A DNA stretch of 64,000 nt. Source: Alkalicoccus luteus. Lineage in GTDB: Bacteria > Bacillota > Bacilli > Bacillales > Salisediminibacteriaceae. A program made the position numbers and the translations under genes. Positions within the stretch are counted from its first letter, which is position 1; each line of letters begins with the position of its first letter. Below are positions 1 to 7,954 of the stretch, piece after piece. The notes under the pieces are model-generated. The model was not told the DNA's origin and ran no database searches. It saw only the letters and a list, made by a program, of their open reading frames with translations. The DNA lies in NCBI GenBank assembly GCA_052061695.1, contig JBPZEY010000009.1; one strand, 5' to 3'.

Positions 1-2261
1 ACGAGATAATCATTGGCACCTGCACGATACGCTGCCAGCCGGTCTTCAATTAGATTTTGAGCGGTGAGCAATAGTACCGGCAGCTCTGTATAGGAAAAGC
101 GTGTCCGCAGCTCTTTACAGACGCTGAAGCCGGAAAGACCCGGCATCATCACATCCATAATTACCAAATCAAACGACTGCTTTTCAAGTTTTTCCATCAC
201 CGTCAGTCCATCGGGAGCCGCGGTGACATCGTATCCTTCAAGCTGAAGGTAATTAACGATCACCTGCAGATTCACGTGGTCATCATCGGCAGCAAGAATG
301 CGCTTCGCTCCAGCATGGTTCCGCTCCAGTTCAGCTATAGAGTCAGCGGCCGGCATAAACTGTCCTGCTGCCTGCTTAGCGGCTGGAAGCGTAAATGAAA
401 ACATCGACCCTTTACCGGGGTCTGATTCAACTTCAATCCTTCCGCCCTGCAGCTCAATCAAACGTTTCGTCAAATGCAGACCGATCCCCATTCCTTCCCG
501 GTAATATCCCTCAGCATCCCGGCCGCGTTCAAACGGTTCAAACAGCCGGCGGCGTTCTTCCTCAGAAATGCCGATCCCGGTATCCCGGATATAAATGGTC
601 ACCGTTTCCTCGCTCTGGGAGCCGCGAATGCGAACGGTTCCTTCCTTCGTATAATTCACGGCGTTGATGAGCAAATTATATAAAATTTGCTGCAGGCGGT
701 GCTCATCGGCAGCAACATTTGGCAGCTGCCCCACTTCGTTAATGATGGTAAGAGATTTTTCTGCTGCAAGCGGCTTTACCATCTCGCAAGCAAGTTCTAC
801 AGCAGGCTTCAGATCAACCTCCTCGACGCGCATGTCAAAGTCCTGATTTTCCATACGCGAGACGTCCACGATATCCCCGATCAGATAAGACAGCCTGCTG
901 CCGCTGCGGATAATAACGTCCAAATGCTTTTTAGCAGCTTCATTCTGTTCACCGGCGATGCCTTCCCGAAGTGATTCTGCGATGCTGATCATGCCATTCA
1001 GCGGCGTTCGCAGCTCGTGCGTTGTCATTTGTAAGAACTCATTTTTTAGCCTGTCGGTTCGCTGCAAGGCTTCAAGTGCTTCCTGCCTCGCCTCCTCTTT
1101 TTCTTTTTGAATAGCGGTAATTTTGTTTGCCAAAGCGAAAGAGAAGAGCACGAGCTCGACAGACGTGAAAATCTGCCACGCATATTTCGTGAAAAAAGAG
1201 TATGGAACAAAGCCGAGATCGGTAAAAATAGATATTAAAACACCGATGACAAAGAACTGCCACGCAAACAGAAAGTAAATGGAGGGGCCGAATCCCTGCC
1301 GGTAGCGGATGAGTGCCGCCGTCAGAACAGTCAGGACCGTCGCGACGCTTGCGATTACGATTAAATTAAGTGCCAGTGGATATGAATAGGCCCAGACTCC
1401 GAGCAGAATGAGGTTAATGGAGAAGGCCATATACATATAAATGAGAGATCTCGGCACTTCCTTCCTAAGTTCAAGAAAGTTCACAGCAAAGATAATCGCC
1501 ATCATGTTGGACAACAGCATAAAAAACAAGATCGCCCGATTGTTAAACCAAACTGCTTCCGGCCAAATGAACTGATAAGCAAGACCTGTAAACGATAGGA
1601 ATGTGAATAAATTCACGATAATGAAAAGGACGTAGAATAAGTAGCTGGGGTGCCGGAGTGATAAGTAAATAAAGAAATTGTAGAGCGCCATAACCGCCGC
1701 AAGTCCTGCAAGCAGACCGAGTATTAAATAATCCCACTGTGTTTGTTCACTGTAAACCCGCTGGTTGTTCAGCTCCAGCGGAAATTGCATCGCTCCCTCT
1801 GTTTCAAAGCGCATGTAATGAGTCATGAGACCCTCTGTTTCCGCATAGTCCACCGGAAAAACAAAGTTGCGGTTGTTGCGCGGACGTTCTCTGTATGGGA
1901 CAAGATCCCCTGTTTCGACAGAGGTCACGGTTCCATCCGCAAGCTCTGTATAAAGTGTGACGTGATCCATCGTCGGACTGAGCAGCTTAAGAAACCATTC
2001 GTCCTCAGCTGCTGAGGCATCTACCTGAAACCGGACCCAATAAACATCCGTTGTATAGCCAAAGCTCGGTGCATTCCTTGTAAACGACTCAAACGGCCTA
2101 TCGCGGATCTCGTCAAAATTCCGTTCACCTGTCTCATCAATAAACACTTCCATTTGTTCGTGAACAATAATACGCTCGCCGTCCAGACCCGGCTCAATAG
2201 GAGCAGAGAAGGCTGTCACTGGGAACAGTATCAGACCTACAAGAAAGATAACCAGCTTCAT
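1..2261 (-). CDS. 7TMR-DISM hybrid sensor histidine kinase (3' end off window)
   Basis: Reading the minus strand from ATG 2261 gives 753 codons open to the left edge, so the C-terminus is missing. Order: signal peptide, extracellular DISM-type sensor domain (about residues 30-170), seven hydrophobic segments (about 180-390), then a short coiled linker. The dimerisation H-box THELRTPLNGM has its phospho-accepting His near residue 415. The ATPase domain follows, with N-box NLLINAVNY, G1 DTGIGI and G2 GMGIGLHLTK. A receiver domain with ILAADDD and phospho-acceptor Asp near 703 in IMDVMMPG is truncated by the window. It would autophosphorylate on a carbohydrate-like or other extracellular cue and pass phosphate to its own receiver. 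The Shine-Dalgarno GGTGGAG precedes the ATG. It is divergent from the GGDEF/EAL gene, so the two may be functionally linked; this is inference. Confidence 0.9.
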   Translation of the reverse strand, partial: MKLVIFLVGLILFPVTAFSAPIEPGLDGERIIVHEQMEVFIDETGERNFDEIRDRPFESFTRNAPSFGYTTDVYWVRFQVDASAAEDEWFLKLLSPTMDHVTLYTELADGTVTSVETGDLVPYRERPRNNRNFVFPVDYAETEGLMTHYMRFETEGAMQFPLELNNQRVYSEQTQWDYLILGLLAGLAAVMALYNFFIYLSLRHPSYLFYVLFIIVNLFTFLSFTGLAYQFIWPEAVWFNNRAILFFMLLSNMMAIIFAVNFLELRKEVPRSLIYMYMAFSINLILLGVWAYSYPLALNLIVIASVATVLTVLTAALIRYRQGFGPSIYFLFAWQFFVIGVLISIFTDLGFVPYSFFTKYAWQIFTSVELVLFSFALANKITAIQKEKEEARQEALEALQRTDRLKNEFLQMTTHELRTPLNGMISIAESLREGIAGEQNEAAKKHLDVIIRSGSRLSYLIGDIVDVSRMENQDFDMRVEEVDLKPAVELACEMVKPLAAEKSLTIINEVGQLPNVAADEHRLQQILYNLLINAVNYTKEGTVRIRGSQSEETVTIYIRDTGIGISEEERRRLFEPFERGRDAEGYYREGMGIGLHLTKRLIELQGGRIEVESDPGKGSMFSFTLPAAKQAAGQFMPAADSIAELERNHAGAKRILAADDDHVNLQVIVNYLQLEGYDVTAAPDGLTVMEKLEKQSFDLVIMDVMMPGLSGFSVCKELRTRFSYTELPVLLLTAQNLIEDRLAAYRAGANDYL

Positions 2262-2570
2262 ATTGCTCCACCATCCTCTGTCGGCAAAAAAAGTCCTTTC
2301 ACGCGACAACGCATTCGTGCGCCAAAAGTTTTGCATTCAAATCAGTATGTCTATTCATTTATGAGTAAAGACTCAATAGCTTTCAACATTATCCCACTAT
2401 TGAATTATATCATATCTGTATTATGATGATGATAGAAATAACTTACTATTCAGACACCCGTCCGTGCTGACGATTGCAGAAGAGAAACGGTATTTGCTTC
2501 TGTTTCTATGCACGTATTGATCTGCTCACGTGTTTAACAGGACAAACTGCTTTGGAGAGGAGGGACCCTG
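2262..2570. other. divergent intergenic region
   Basis: About 310 bases separate the histidine kinase start from the GAF-GGDEF-EAL start. The region is AT-rich in its middle (about 2330-2440) and must carry both divergent promoters. I could not single out a convincing -35/-10 pair, and no small ORF with a ribosome binding site is visible. Confidence 0.4.
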
Positions 2571-4319
2571 ATGCATATCGAGCCCCATGAGCTGCCCTAC
2601 TATCATTCCCTGCGGCAATTCAGTGCGACAACGCTCCAGACTCTTGAAGCGCTGATTGGACGCGGGACCGTTTTTATCAGCCATACGACTGACGAGATGT
2701 TTACGGTAATATCAACTGCCGGCGACGGTTCTATACCGCTGCAGCCTGGTTCGTCCATGCCTTTGGAGGATGCTTACTGACAGCTTATTAAAAACGGCGG
2801 CGGTCTGCCGCTGATGATTCCAAACGCCCGCAAACACGACATTGTCTGCAGTTTAAAAATCACAAAAAAGCTCGGCATTCAAGCATATGCCGGGGCACCC
2901 ATCACCCTTTCAAACGGAACTATTTTCGGAACTATTTGCATTTTGGACAAACGCCCGCGCTCCTTCACGGAATCAGAAGCCGAGCATTTGCAGAACATGG
3001 CTTCCCTGCTTGCCAATGCCATTGAGCTGGAATATGTGAATATTCACGATCCGCTCACAAACGCCTATAACTACGCATTTTTGCAGCAGCGTGCTGCTTC
3101 TTCGCTGCGAGAGACAACGGTCTTCCATGTAGATATTGATCATTTTAAGCTGCACAGCGATTCACTCGGCCTCGAGGACGCCAATACGTTGCTGCTCCAG
3201 CTGGCAGAAAGGCTGAAGCGGGCTGTTTCAGAAGGGCTGATCGTACGGATCAGCGGAGACGAATTTATCATTCTCGTGGAACAGCCGTTAACGGAAGGCG
3301 GTATCCAGCGACTATCTGAACGAATTCACACCACGTGCGGACAGCCTTTTTCAATCAGCCGCAGACCAGTACGTTTGACTTGCAGCATCGGGACTTCCGT
3401 TTCCGGAACAGACGACATTCAGCTGGATGAATTGCTGCAGCAGGCTGCGATTGCCCTGCAGGAAGCCAAAAAACAGGGGTACGATCAAACTGTCATGTAT
3501 GAGTCCGGAATGCACACTTCCTATTCTTATAAACGGACGATCGTACGCGATTTGCCGGAAGCGCTGCGCTCGGGCAAGCTCGCACTCGTCTATCAGCCGC
3601 AGTTCCACACAGAGAGTGGAGAGCTCCGCGGAGTGGAAGCGCTGATCCGCTGGCAACATCCCGAGTTGGGTTACATCAGTCCTGCTGATTTTCTGCCAAT
3701 CGCAGAAGAAGCCGGACTGATGCATGCGATCGACAGGTGGGTTATTTTTGAATCCTGCCGTCAAATTGCCACCCTTCCGATTCCTGTAGGTCTGGCCATT
3801 AATGTTTCCTCCTTTCCCTCTAAAGGCGGCTATTTAATTTCTTATATACAAGAAGTGATTCAGGAAACCGGTATAAAAGCCTCTCAGCTGGAGTTCGAAT
3901 TAACAGAAACATCGGCACCCTTATCTATGGAGAAGCTGAAAAACTTTATCGAGTCACTGCGCCAGTTGAACGTACGAATCGCACTTGATGATTTCGGCAC
4001 TGGCTATTCCAGCCTGACCTATATCCAGCAGCTTCCGCTTCATACTTTAAAGCTTGACCGAAGCTTTATTGCGTCGCTGAACGGCTCCATTCAATCCGAA
4101 AAAATTGTGGAACAGATGCTTGCCGTGGCAGGTCTGTTCGAACTGGACGTTATCGCTGAAGGCGTGGAAACAAGCAGACAATGGAGCCGTCTCCGCGAGC
4201 TGCGCTGCGGTTTCGTACAAGGATATTACTGCGCAAAACCAGTAGCCCTCCCTATTTTAAAGGCGTATCTTCAGCACGATCCTACCTTCTCGAATGAAAA
4301 TGGACCCCCTTTGTTTTAA
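2571..4319 (+). CDS. GAF-GGDEF-EAL cyclic-di-GMP protein interrupted by an in-frame TGA
   Basis: A GGAGGGA ribosome binding site precedes ATG 2571. The reading frame stops at TGA 2778-2780 (codon 70) and continues in the same frame to 4319. The sequence on both sides of the TGA forms one GAF domain (PLEDAY before, QLIKNGGG after). The stop replaces the Cys normally found in the Y-C pair of this GAF subfamily. A diguanylate cyclase domain follows with ISGDEF in place of GGDEF. The EAL domain looks catalytically intact (GVEALIRW, ELTE, LDDFGTGYSSL, LKLDRSF, EGVET). Likely role: c-di-GMP turnover, with phosphodiesterase activity best supported. The gene may be a recent nonsense pseudogene, a sequencing error, or a read-through/recoded gene. 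ATG 2814 could initiate a protein lacking half of the GAF domain, but it has no good ribosome binding site. Confidence 0.75.
2795..2813 (+). other. SECIS-like hairpin downstream of in-frame TGA
   Basis: Arms CGGCGGC (2795-2801) and GCCGCTG (2807-2813) form a 7-bp stem with one G-U pair. They enclose the 5-nt loop GGTCT, beginning 21 nt after TGA 2778-2780. The loop sequence and distance resemble bacterial selenocysteine insertion elements; Escherichia coli fdhF also has GGUCU in its apical loop. The same bases encode Gly-Leu-Pro in frame, so chance resemblance is quite possible. Confidence 0.3.
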
Positions 4320-4340
4320 AAAGAAGGGGGCTTCTTTTTC
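4304..4340 (+). terminator. intrinsic terminator after GGDEF-EAL gene
   Basis: ACCCCCTT pairs with AAGGGGG across an A-rich loop, followed by CTTCTTTTT. It overlaps the stop codon region of the upstream gene. Confidence 0.75.
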
Positions 4341-4468
4341 ATTCCGATATCCCACCTTTCCAATCAGAAATTAGATGAATGGCATTGACAGAAGGTTCCA
4401 CCATGGTATACTTAATTTTATTATTCCAACTAAATTAATCAACATTATGCGTTTAAGAGGTGAATGCT

Positions 4469-5314
4469 TTGGCAGAAGTTACGATTCAGCACGTCGAAAA
4501 AACCTTTCCCGCAACAAAAGATAACGAATCATTTACCGTATTTGATGATATCGATCTGACCATACAGGATGGTGAATTTGTTTCCCTGCTCGGTCCTTCC
4601 GGCTGTGGAAAGTCCACGCTGTTAAATATCGTGGCTGGACTCGAGCCGGCAACCGAAGGACAAGTATCAGCAGGAGGTAAAGCGATTACCGGTCCTGGTG
4701 CTGACAGAGGGGTCGTCTTTCAGGAAGCCGCTCTGATGCCATGGCTGAACGTCCGTGAGAACGTCGAATTTGCGTTAAAAAAACAGTTTTCCAAAGCGGA
4801 ATCCCGCTCGCGCGCCGAAGATTATTTAAAGCTCGTCCACTTGAGCCGTTTTATGTATGCCTATCCTCATGAGCTTTCCGGAGGAATGAAGCAGCGGGTA
4901 TCCATTGCCCGCGCCCTTTCAATGGACCCGGAAGTGCTGTTGATGGACGAGCCATTCGGAGCGCTTGATGAGCAGACGAGAATGATGCTCCACAAAGAAG
5001 TGCAGTACATCTGGGAGACTACCGGAAAGACCGTGCTGTTTGTCACGCATAATATCCGTGAATCCATTCTTTTGTCTGATCGCATCGTTCTCATGGGCAC
5101 GAGACCCGGCGGTATCCGCGGCGAGTTCAAGGTTGATCTGCCGCGGCCGCGTGATCCAGCCTCCGAAGCGTTCACATCGCTTGAAAAGCAAATTATGGAG
5201 ATGCTGGAAAAAGAGATCGAAAAAGTGATGAGAGAGGAGATGGGGGATGACTTCCGCAGTAAGAAGGCTGGTTTTCTTTATCGTTCTAATCGCGATATGG
5301 GAGATCATATATAG
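4469..5314 (+). CDS. ABC transporter ATPase, nitrate/sulfonate/taurine family
   Basis: This is a 281-residue ABC ATPase of the SsuB/TauB/NrtD type that energises import. Visible motifs are Walker A GPSGCGKST, Q-loop VFQEA, signature LSGGMKQR and Walker B VLLMDEPFGALD, followed by the H-loop THNIRES. TTG 4469 is chosen as the start because AAGAGGTG lies 6 nt upstream; the alternative GTG at 4460 overlaps that ribosome binding site. The 3' end overlaps the permease gene by 68 nt, implying translational coupling. With the permease and lipoprotein it forms a three-component importer. The neighbouring sulfate-assimilation operon suggests an organosulfur substrate, but no sulfonate monooxygenase is present, so the substrate is unproven. 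Confidence 0.9.
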   Translation: MAEVTIQHVEKTFPATKDNESFTVFDDIDLTIQDGEFVSLLGPSGCGKSTLLNIVAGLEPATEGQVSAGGKAITGPGADRGVVFQEAALMPWLNVRENVEFALKKQFSKAESRSRAEDYLKLVHLSRFMYAYPHELSGGMKQRVSIARALSMDPEVLLMDEPFGALDEQTRMMLHKEVQYIWETTGKTVLFVTHNIRESILLSDRIVLMGTRPGGIRGEFKVDLPRPRDPASEAFTSLEKQIMEMLEKEIEKVMREEMGDDFRSKKAGFLYRSNRDMGDHI

Positions 5315-6008
5315 AATTTATTCACAGCAGACAGCTATGTTCCCTTCCCCTCTCGGATCGGTGGAACAACTGTACATAGGCCTGTTTGATACAGGTATTC
5401 TCCGCGTAGCTCTTGGGGAAAGCCTTGGCAGAATTGTATTTGGTTTTCTGCTTGCTTTAATCATCGGCGGTTTTCTCGGCGTTCTGCTCGGTGTTTCCAA
5501 GCTGGCTGACGAAACACTCGGATCACTCGTGATTGCGCTGCAGTCAGTTCCGAGTATCGTGTGGCTGCCAATCGCACTGATTTTGTTTCAGGGCGGCGGC
5601 GGAGCTATTCTGTTCGTCGTTGTACTCGGAGCTACGTGGCCGATGACGATGAACATGCGGATGGGAATGAAAAACGTCCAGCCGATCCTCATGCGGGCAG
5701 CGCGCACGATGGGCTACAGCGGCAGTGAACTCGTCTGGAAGGTAATGATTCCAGCAGCAGTGCCTAATGTGCTCACCGGCGCAAGACTCGCGTGGGCCTT
5801 CGGGTGGCGGGCGCTGATGGCTGCTGAACTGATTGGCCGAGGCGGACTTGGACGTACGCTGATGGACGCACGTGATTTTTACAACATGGATCTTGTTGTC
5901 GCCATCATGATCATCATTGCCACGATCGGACTTATAGTTGAGTATTTTGTTTTCAGCAAGGTCGAAAAGCGTGTCCTGTCCAGATGGGGACTGCAGACGA
6001 ATACATAA
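5247..6008 (+). CDS. ABC transporter permease, nitrate/sulfonate/taurine family
   Basis: This 253-residue integral membrane protein has about six hydrophobic segments. Its cytoplasmic EAA loop (MRAARTMGYSGSELVWKV, then IPAAVPNVLTG) docks onto the ATPase. Length and layout match SsuC/TauC-type permeases. ATG 5247 has GGAGATGGGGG directly upstream and lies inside the ATPase gene. The lipoprotein gene follows 16 nt downstream. It should form the transmembrane homodimeric channel of the importer. Confidence 0.9.
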   Translation: MTSAVRRLVFFIVLIAIWEIIYRIYSQQTAMFPSPLGSVEQLYIGLFDTGILRVALGESLGRIVFGFLLALIIGGFLGVLLGVSKLADETLGSLVIALQSVPSIVWLPIALILFQGGGGAILFVVVLGATWPMTMNMRMGMKNVQPILMRAARTMGYSGSELVWKVMIPAAVPNVLTGARLAWAFGWRALMAAELIGRGGLGRTLMDARDFYNMDLVVAIMIIIATIGLIVEYFVFSKVEKRVLSRWGLQTNT

Positions 6009-6024
6009 GAGGAGTGAGTGATAT

Positions 6025-7029
6025 ATGAAGAAGTGGGGACTACTGGCAGCCGGGGTGCTGCTTTTGACAGCATGCGGAACAGATGAGGATGACTCAGCGG
6101 GAGCTGCAGGCGGAACAGACGCTGTTGAAATCGGCTATTTTCCTAACCTCGATCACGCAGCGGGCATTGTCGGTAAAGAAAAAGGATACTTTGAAGAAGA
6201 GATTGACGCGGATGTCGACTACCTCAACTTTCCAAACGGCAACGACTTTATTGAGGCGCTTGATACCGGCGTCATTGATCTGGGCTATGTCGGACCGGGC
6301 CCTGCAATCAACTACCACCTTGCAGGAGGAGATGTCGTCGTCGTAGGCGCAGCTGCGAACGGAGCGACCTTAATCGTATCACGTGAGGACTCCGGTATTG
6401 AAACGATCGAAGATTTCTCTGGTAAATCCTTTTGCACGCCTGGCAACGGCTGCACACATAACGTCCAGCTCGAAATGATGCTGAAGGATAAAGGCATGGA
6501 AACGAACCGCCTTGGCGGGGAAGTGGAGCATCAGTCACGCGTTAATCCGGCCAGCATGGTCGCGATGTTTGAACAGGGACAAATCGACGCAGCAGCGGCG
6601 CCGGAGCCTTGGGGAACGCTTCTTGTCGAGGAGCATAACGCAAATGTCGTCACCGAATGGAATGAGGTCTTTCTTGGTGAAGAGCTTGCGAGCGTTGTCA
6701 TCGTAACAACAAATGAATTTCTGGAAGAAAACCCGGAGACTGTTGAAGGTGCTCTCCGCGCTCATAAACGAGCAGTTGACTATACGGCAGAAAATGAAGC
6801 TGACACGCTTGTAACAGTAAATGACCTGCTCTACAGCCTCACTCAGACTCGACTGCCGGAGAACGTGCTTGAAGCAGCCTGGGAGCGTATGGAAATCACG
6901 ACCGAAACACATGCAGATGCTCTTCAGGCCTGGGCAGATGCATCCTACGAACTGGAATTCATTGACGACGACCCGGATCTGGACGGTTTTGTCGATACGA
7001 GCATTCTTGATGATATCGTCGCCGAATAA
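6025..7029 (+). CDS. ABC transporter substrate-binding lipoprotein (SsuA/NrtA-like)
   Basis: This 334-residue protein begins with a lipoprotein signal peptide and lipobox LLTAC, so Cys17 should be diacylated and anchored outside the membrane. The mature part has the periplasmic-binding-protein type 2 fold of the SsuA/NrtA/ThiY group (IGYFPNLDHAAGIVGKEKGYF, then PEPWGTLL). An unusual cysteine pair occurs in SFCTPGNGCTHNVQ, where relatives usually have an uncharged loop; it could form a disulfide. It is the specificity component of the importer. Sulfonate, taurine, nitrate or a pyrimidine precursor are all possible ligands; sulfonate is favoured only by genomic context. Confidence 0.88.
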   Translation: MKKWGLLAAGVLLLTACGTDEDDSAGAAGGTDAVEIGYFPNLDHAAGIVGKEKGYFEEEIDADVDYLNFPNGNDFIEALDTGVIDLGYVGPGPAINYHLAGGDVVVVGAAANGATLIVSREDSGIETIEDFSGKSFCTPGNGCTHNVQLEMMLKDKGMETNRLGGEVEHQSRVNPASMVAMFEQGQIDAAAAPEPWGTLLVEEHNANVVTEWNEVFLGEELASVVIVTTNEFLEENPETVEGALRAHKRAVDYTAENEADTLVTVNDLLYSLTQTRLPENVLEAAWERMEITTETHADALQAWADASYELEFIDDDPDLDGFVDTSILDDIVAE

Positions 7030-7043
7030 AGGAGGTTCTGCAG

Positions 7044-7154
7044 ATGAAATGGGTCATCCTACCGCTCATCGCAGTATCCCTGCTGTTCACTGCAACGGGC
7101 TCTGCTTACGAGGAGCCATTTGATCCGACACGGTTTATGGACTACTGCCATTAA
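7044..7154 (+). CDS. small secreted peptide, 36 residues, unknown function
   Basis: A strong AAAGGAGG site lies 7 nt before ATG 7044, only 14 nt after the lipoprotein stop. The product is 36 residues: an N-terminal hydrophobic signal sequence (KWVILPLIAVSLLFTATGSA), then a short acidic mature part EEPFDPTRFMDYCH that ends in Cys-His. A hairpin follows directly. The perfect ribosome binding site and the place between the transporter and its terminator argue for real translation. No family is recognised. It may be a peptide released by signal peptidase or a small accessory subunit of the transporter. Confidence 0.55.
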   Translation: MKWVILPLIAVSLLFTATGSAYEEPFDPTRFMDYCH

Positions 7155-7167
7155 CAATATGCGTGCA

Positions 7168-7205
7168 GAAACAGCCAGCAGATCAAGCATTCTGCTGGCT
7201 GTTTC
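7168..7205 (+). terminator. strong hairpin ending the ABC transporter operon
   Basis: GAAACAGCCAGCAG (7168-7181) pairs perfectly with CTGCTGGCTGTTTC (7192-7205), a 14-bp stem with a 10-nt loop. The T-tract after the stem is weak, but T residues lie inside the distal arm. Confidence 0.6.
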
Positions 7206-7315
7206 CTAATGGTGTTAGTCTTGATGAACGGGTAATGCTGTATCACAGCGGCCGTCAGGTTTGGGAAGATTTATACACCGTTCAGCTACTCTGTCCAGGT
7301 GCACTTCGCCTGCGG

Positions 7316-7321
7316 TATACT
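7316..7321 (+). promoter_or_regulatory. putative -10 of the precorrin-2 dehydrogenase gene
   Basis: TATACT lies 37 nt before the start codon at 7358. The appropriately spaced -35 (about 7292-7297, TGTCCA) is weak, so an activator may be needed. Assigned by eye only. Confidence 0.3.
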
Positions 7322-7357
7322 GCTAACAACACAATGGATTTAAAGGAGAGTGATTCG

Positions 7358-7954
7358 ATGGAGCCTGTCGGTTTGAATTTGACGAATAAGCATGTTGTCA
7401 TTATTGGCGGAGGAAATGTGGCCTTCCGAAGGGCAAAGCGTGTATTTTCAGCCGGCGCGTCGATTACGATCGTCAGTCCGGAATGCGCGGATGATATGAC
7501 GCGATGGATCAGTGAGCACTCAATCCAGTGGGAAAGACGAAAAGCAGTTCCCTCCGACACCAATACTTTTCTGCTTATACTCGCTGCAGGAGAAGACGTT
7601 CACGAGGCAATCTACAGCTGGGAGCCTGGGGCCTGCCTGATTAATGATGCGGCGGACAGCAGCAAGGGGTCGATCGTTTTCCCCGCGGTCGTCCAGCGCG
7701 GGCAGATAAAGGCTTCCGTGCATTCCGGCGGGGCTGGTCCGCTGTTTGCTAAATCGCTTTGCAGCAAAATAGAGCCGCTCGTTGCAGAGGAGGCCGCATA
7801 CGTTTCTTTTTTAACAGCTGCACGAGAACTGGTTACCGCCTCTTCTCTATCCGCTGAAAAGAAAAAAGCGGAGCTGGAGTCTTTGCTCCATCCCCGCTTT
7901 AGAAGCGCTGAACTTCAGCAGCATAAACTTGCTCAGCTGCGCACCTTTTCGTGA
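7358..7954 (+). CDS. sirC: precorrin-2 dehydrogenase (siroheme synthesis, SirC/YlnF type)
   Basis: The 198-residue product matches the N-terminal domain of CysG. A Rossmann motif VVIIGGGNVAFRRAKRV near residue 13 binds NAD, and FPAVVQRGQIKASVHSGG follows. It oxidises precorrin-2 to sirohydrochlorin, which the chelatase encoded at 11453 converts to siroheme for sulfite reductase. ATG 7358 has AAAGGAGAG 8 nt upstream; an open frame further upstream lacks such a site. The gene is convergent with cysI, and the two coding ends overlap by 22 bp. It is therefore outside the main operon although it serves the same pathway. Confidence 0.9.
   Translation: MEPVGLNLTNKHVVIIGGGNVAFRRAKRVFSAGASITIVSPECADDMTRWISEHSIQWERRKAVPSDTNTFLLILAAGEDVHEAIYSWEPGACLINDAADSSKGSIVFPAVVQRGQIKASVHSGGAGPLFAKSLCSKIEPLVAEEAAYVSFLTAARELVTASSLSAEKKKAELESLLHPRFRSAELQQHKLAQLRTFS

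Noticed and set aside
3351..3764. Minus-strand frame opposite the EAL domain
   Set aside because: It is antisense to well-conserved EAL coding sequence and has no start signals.
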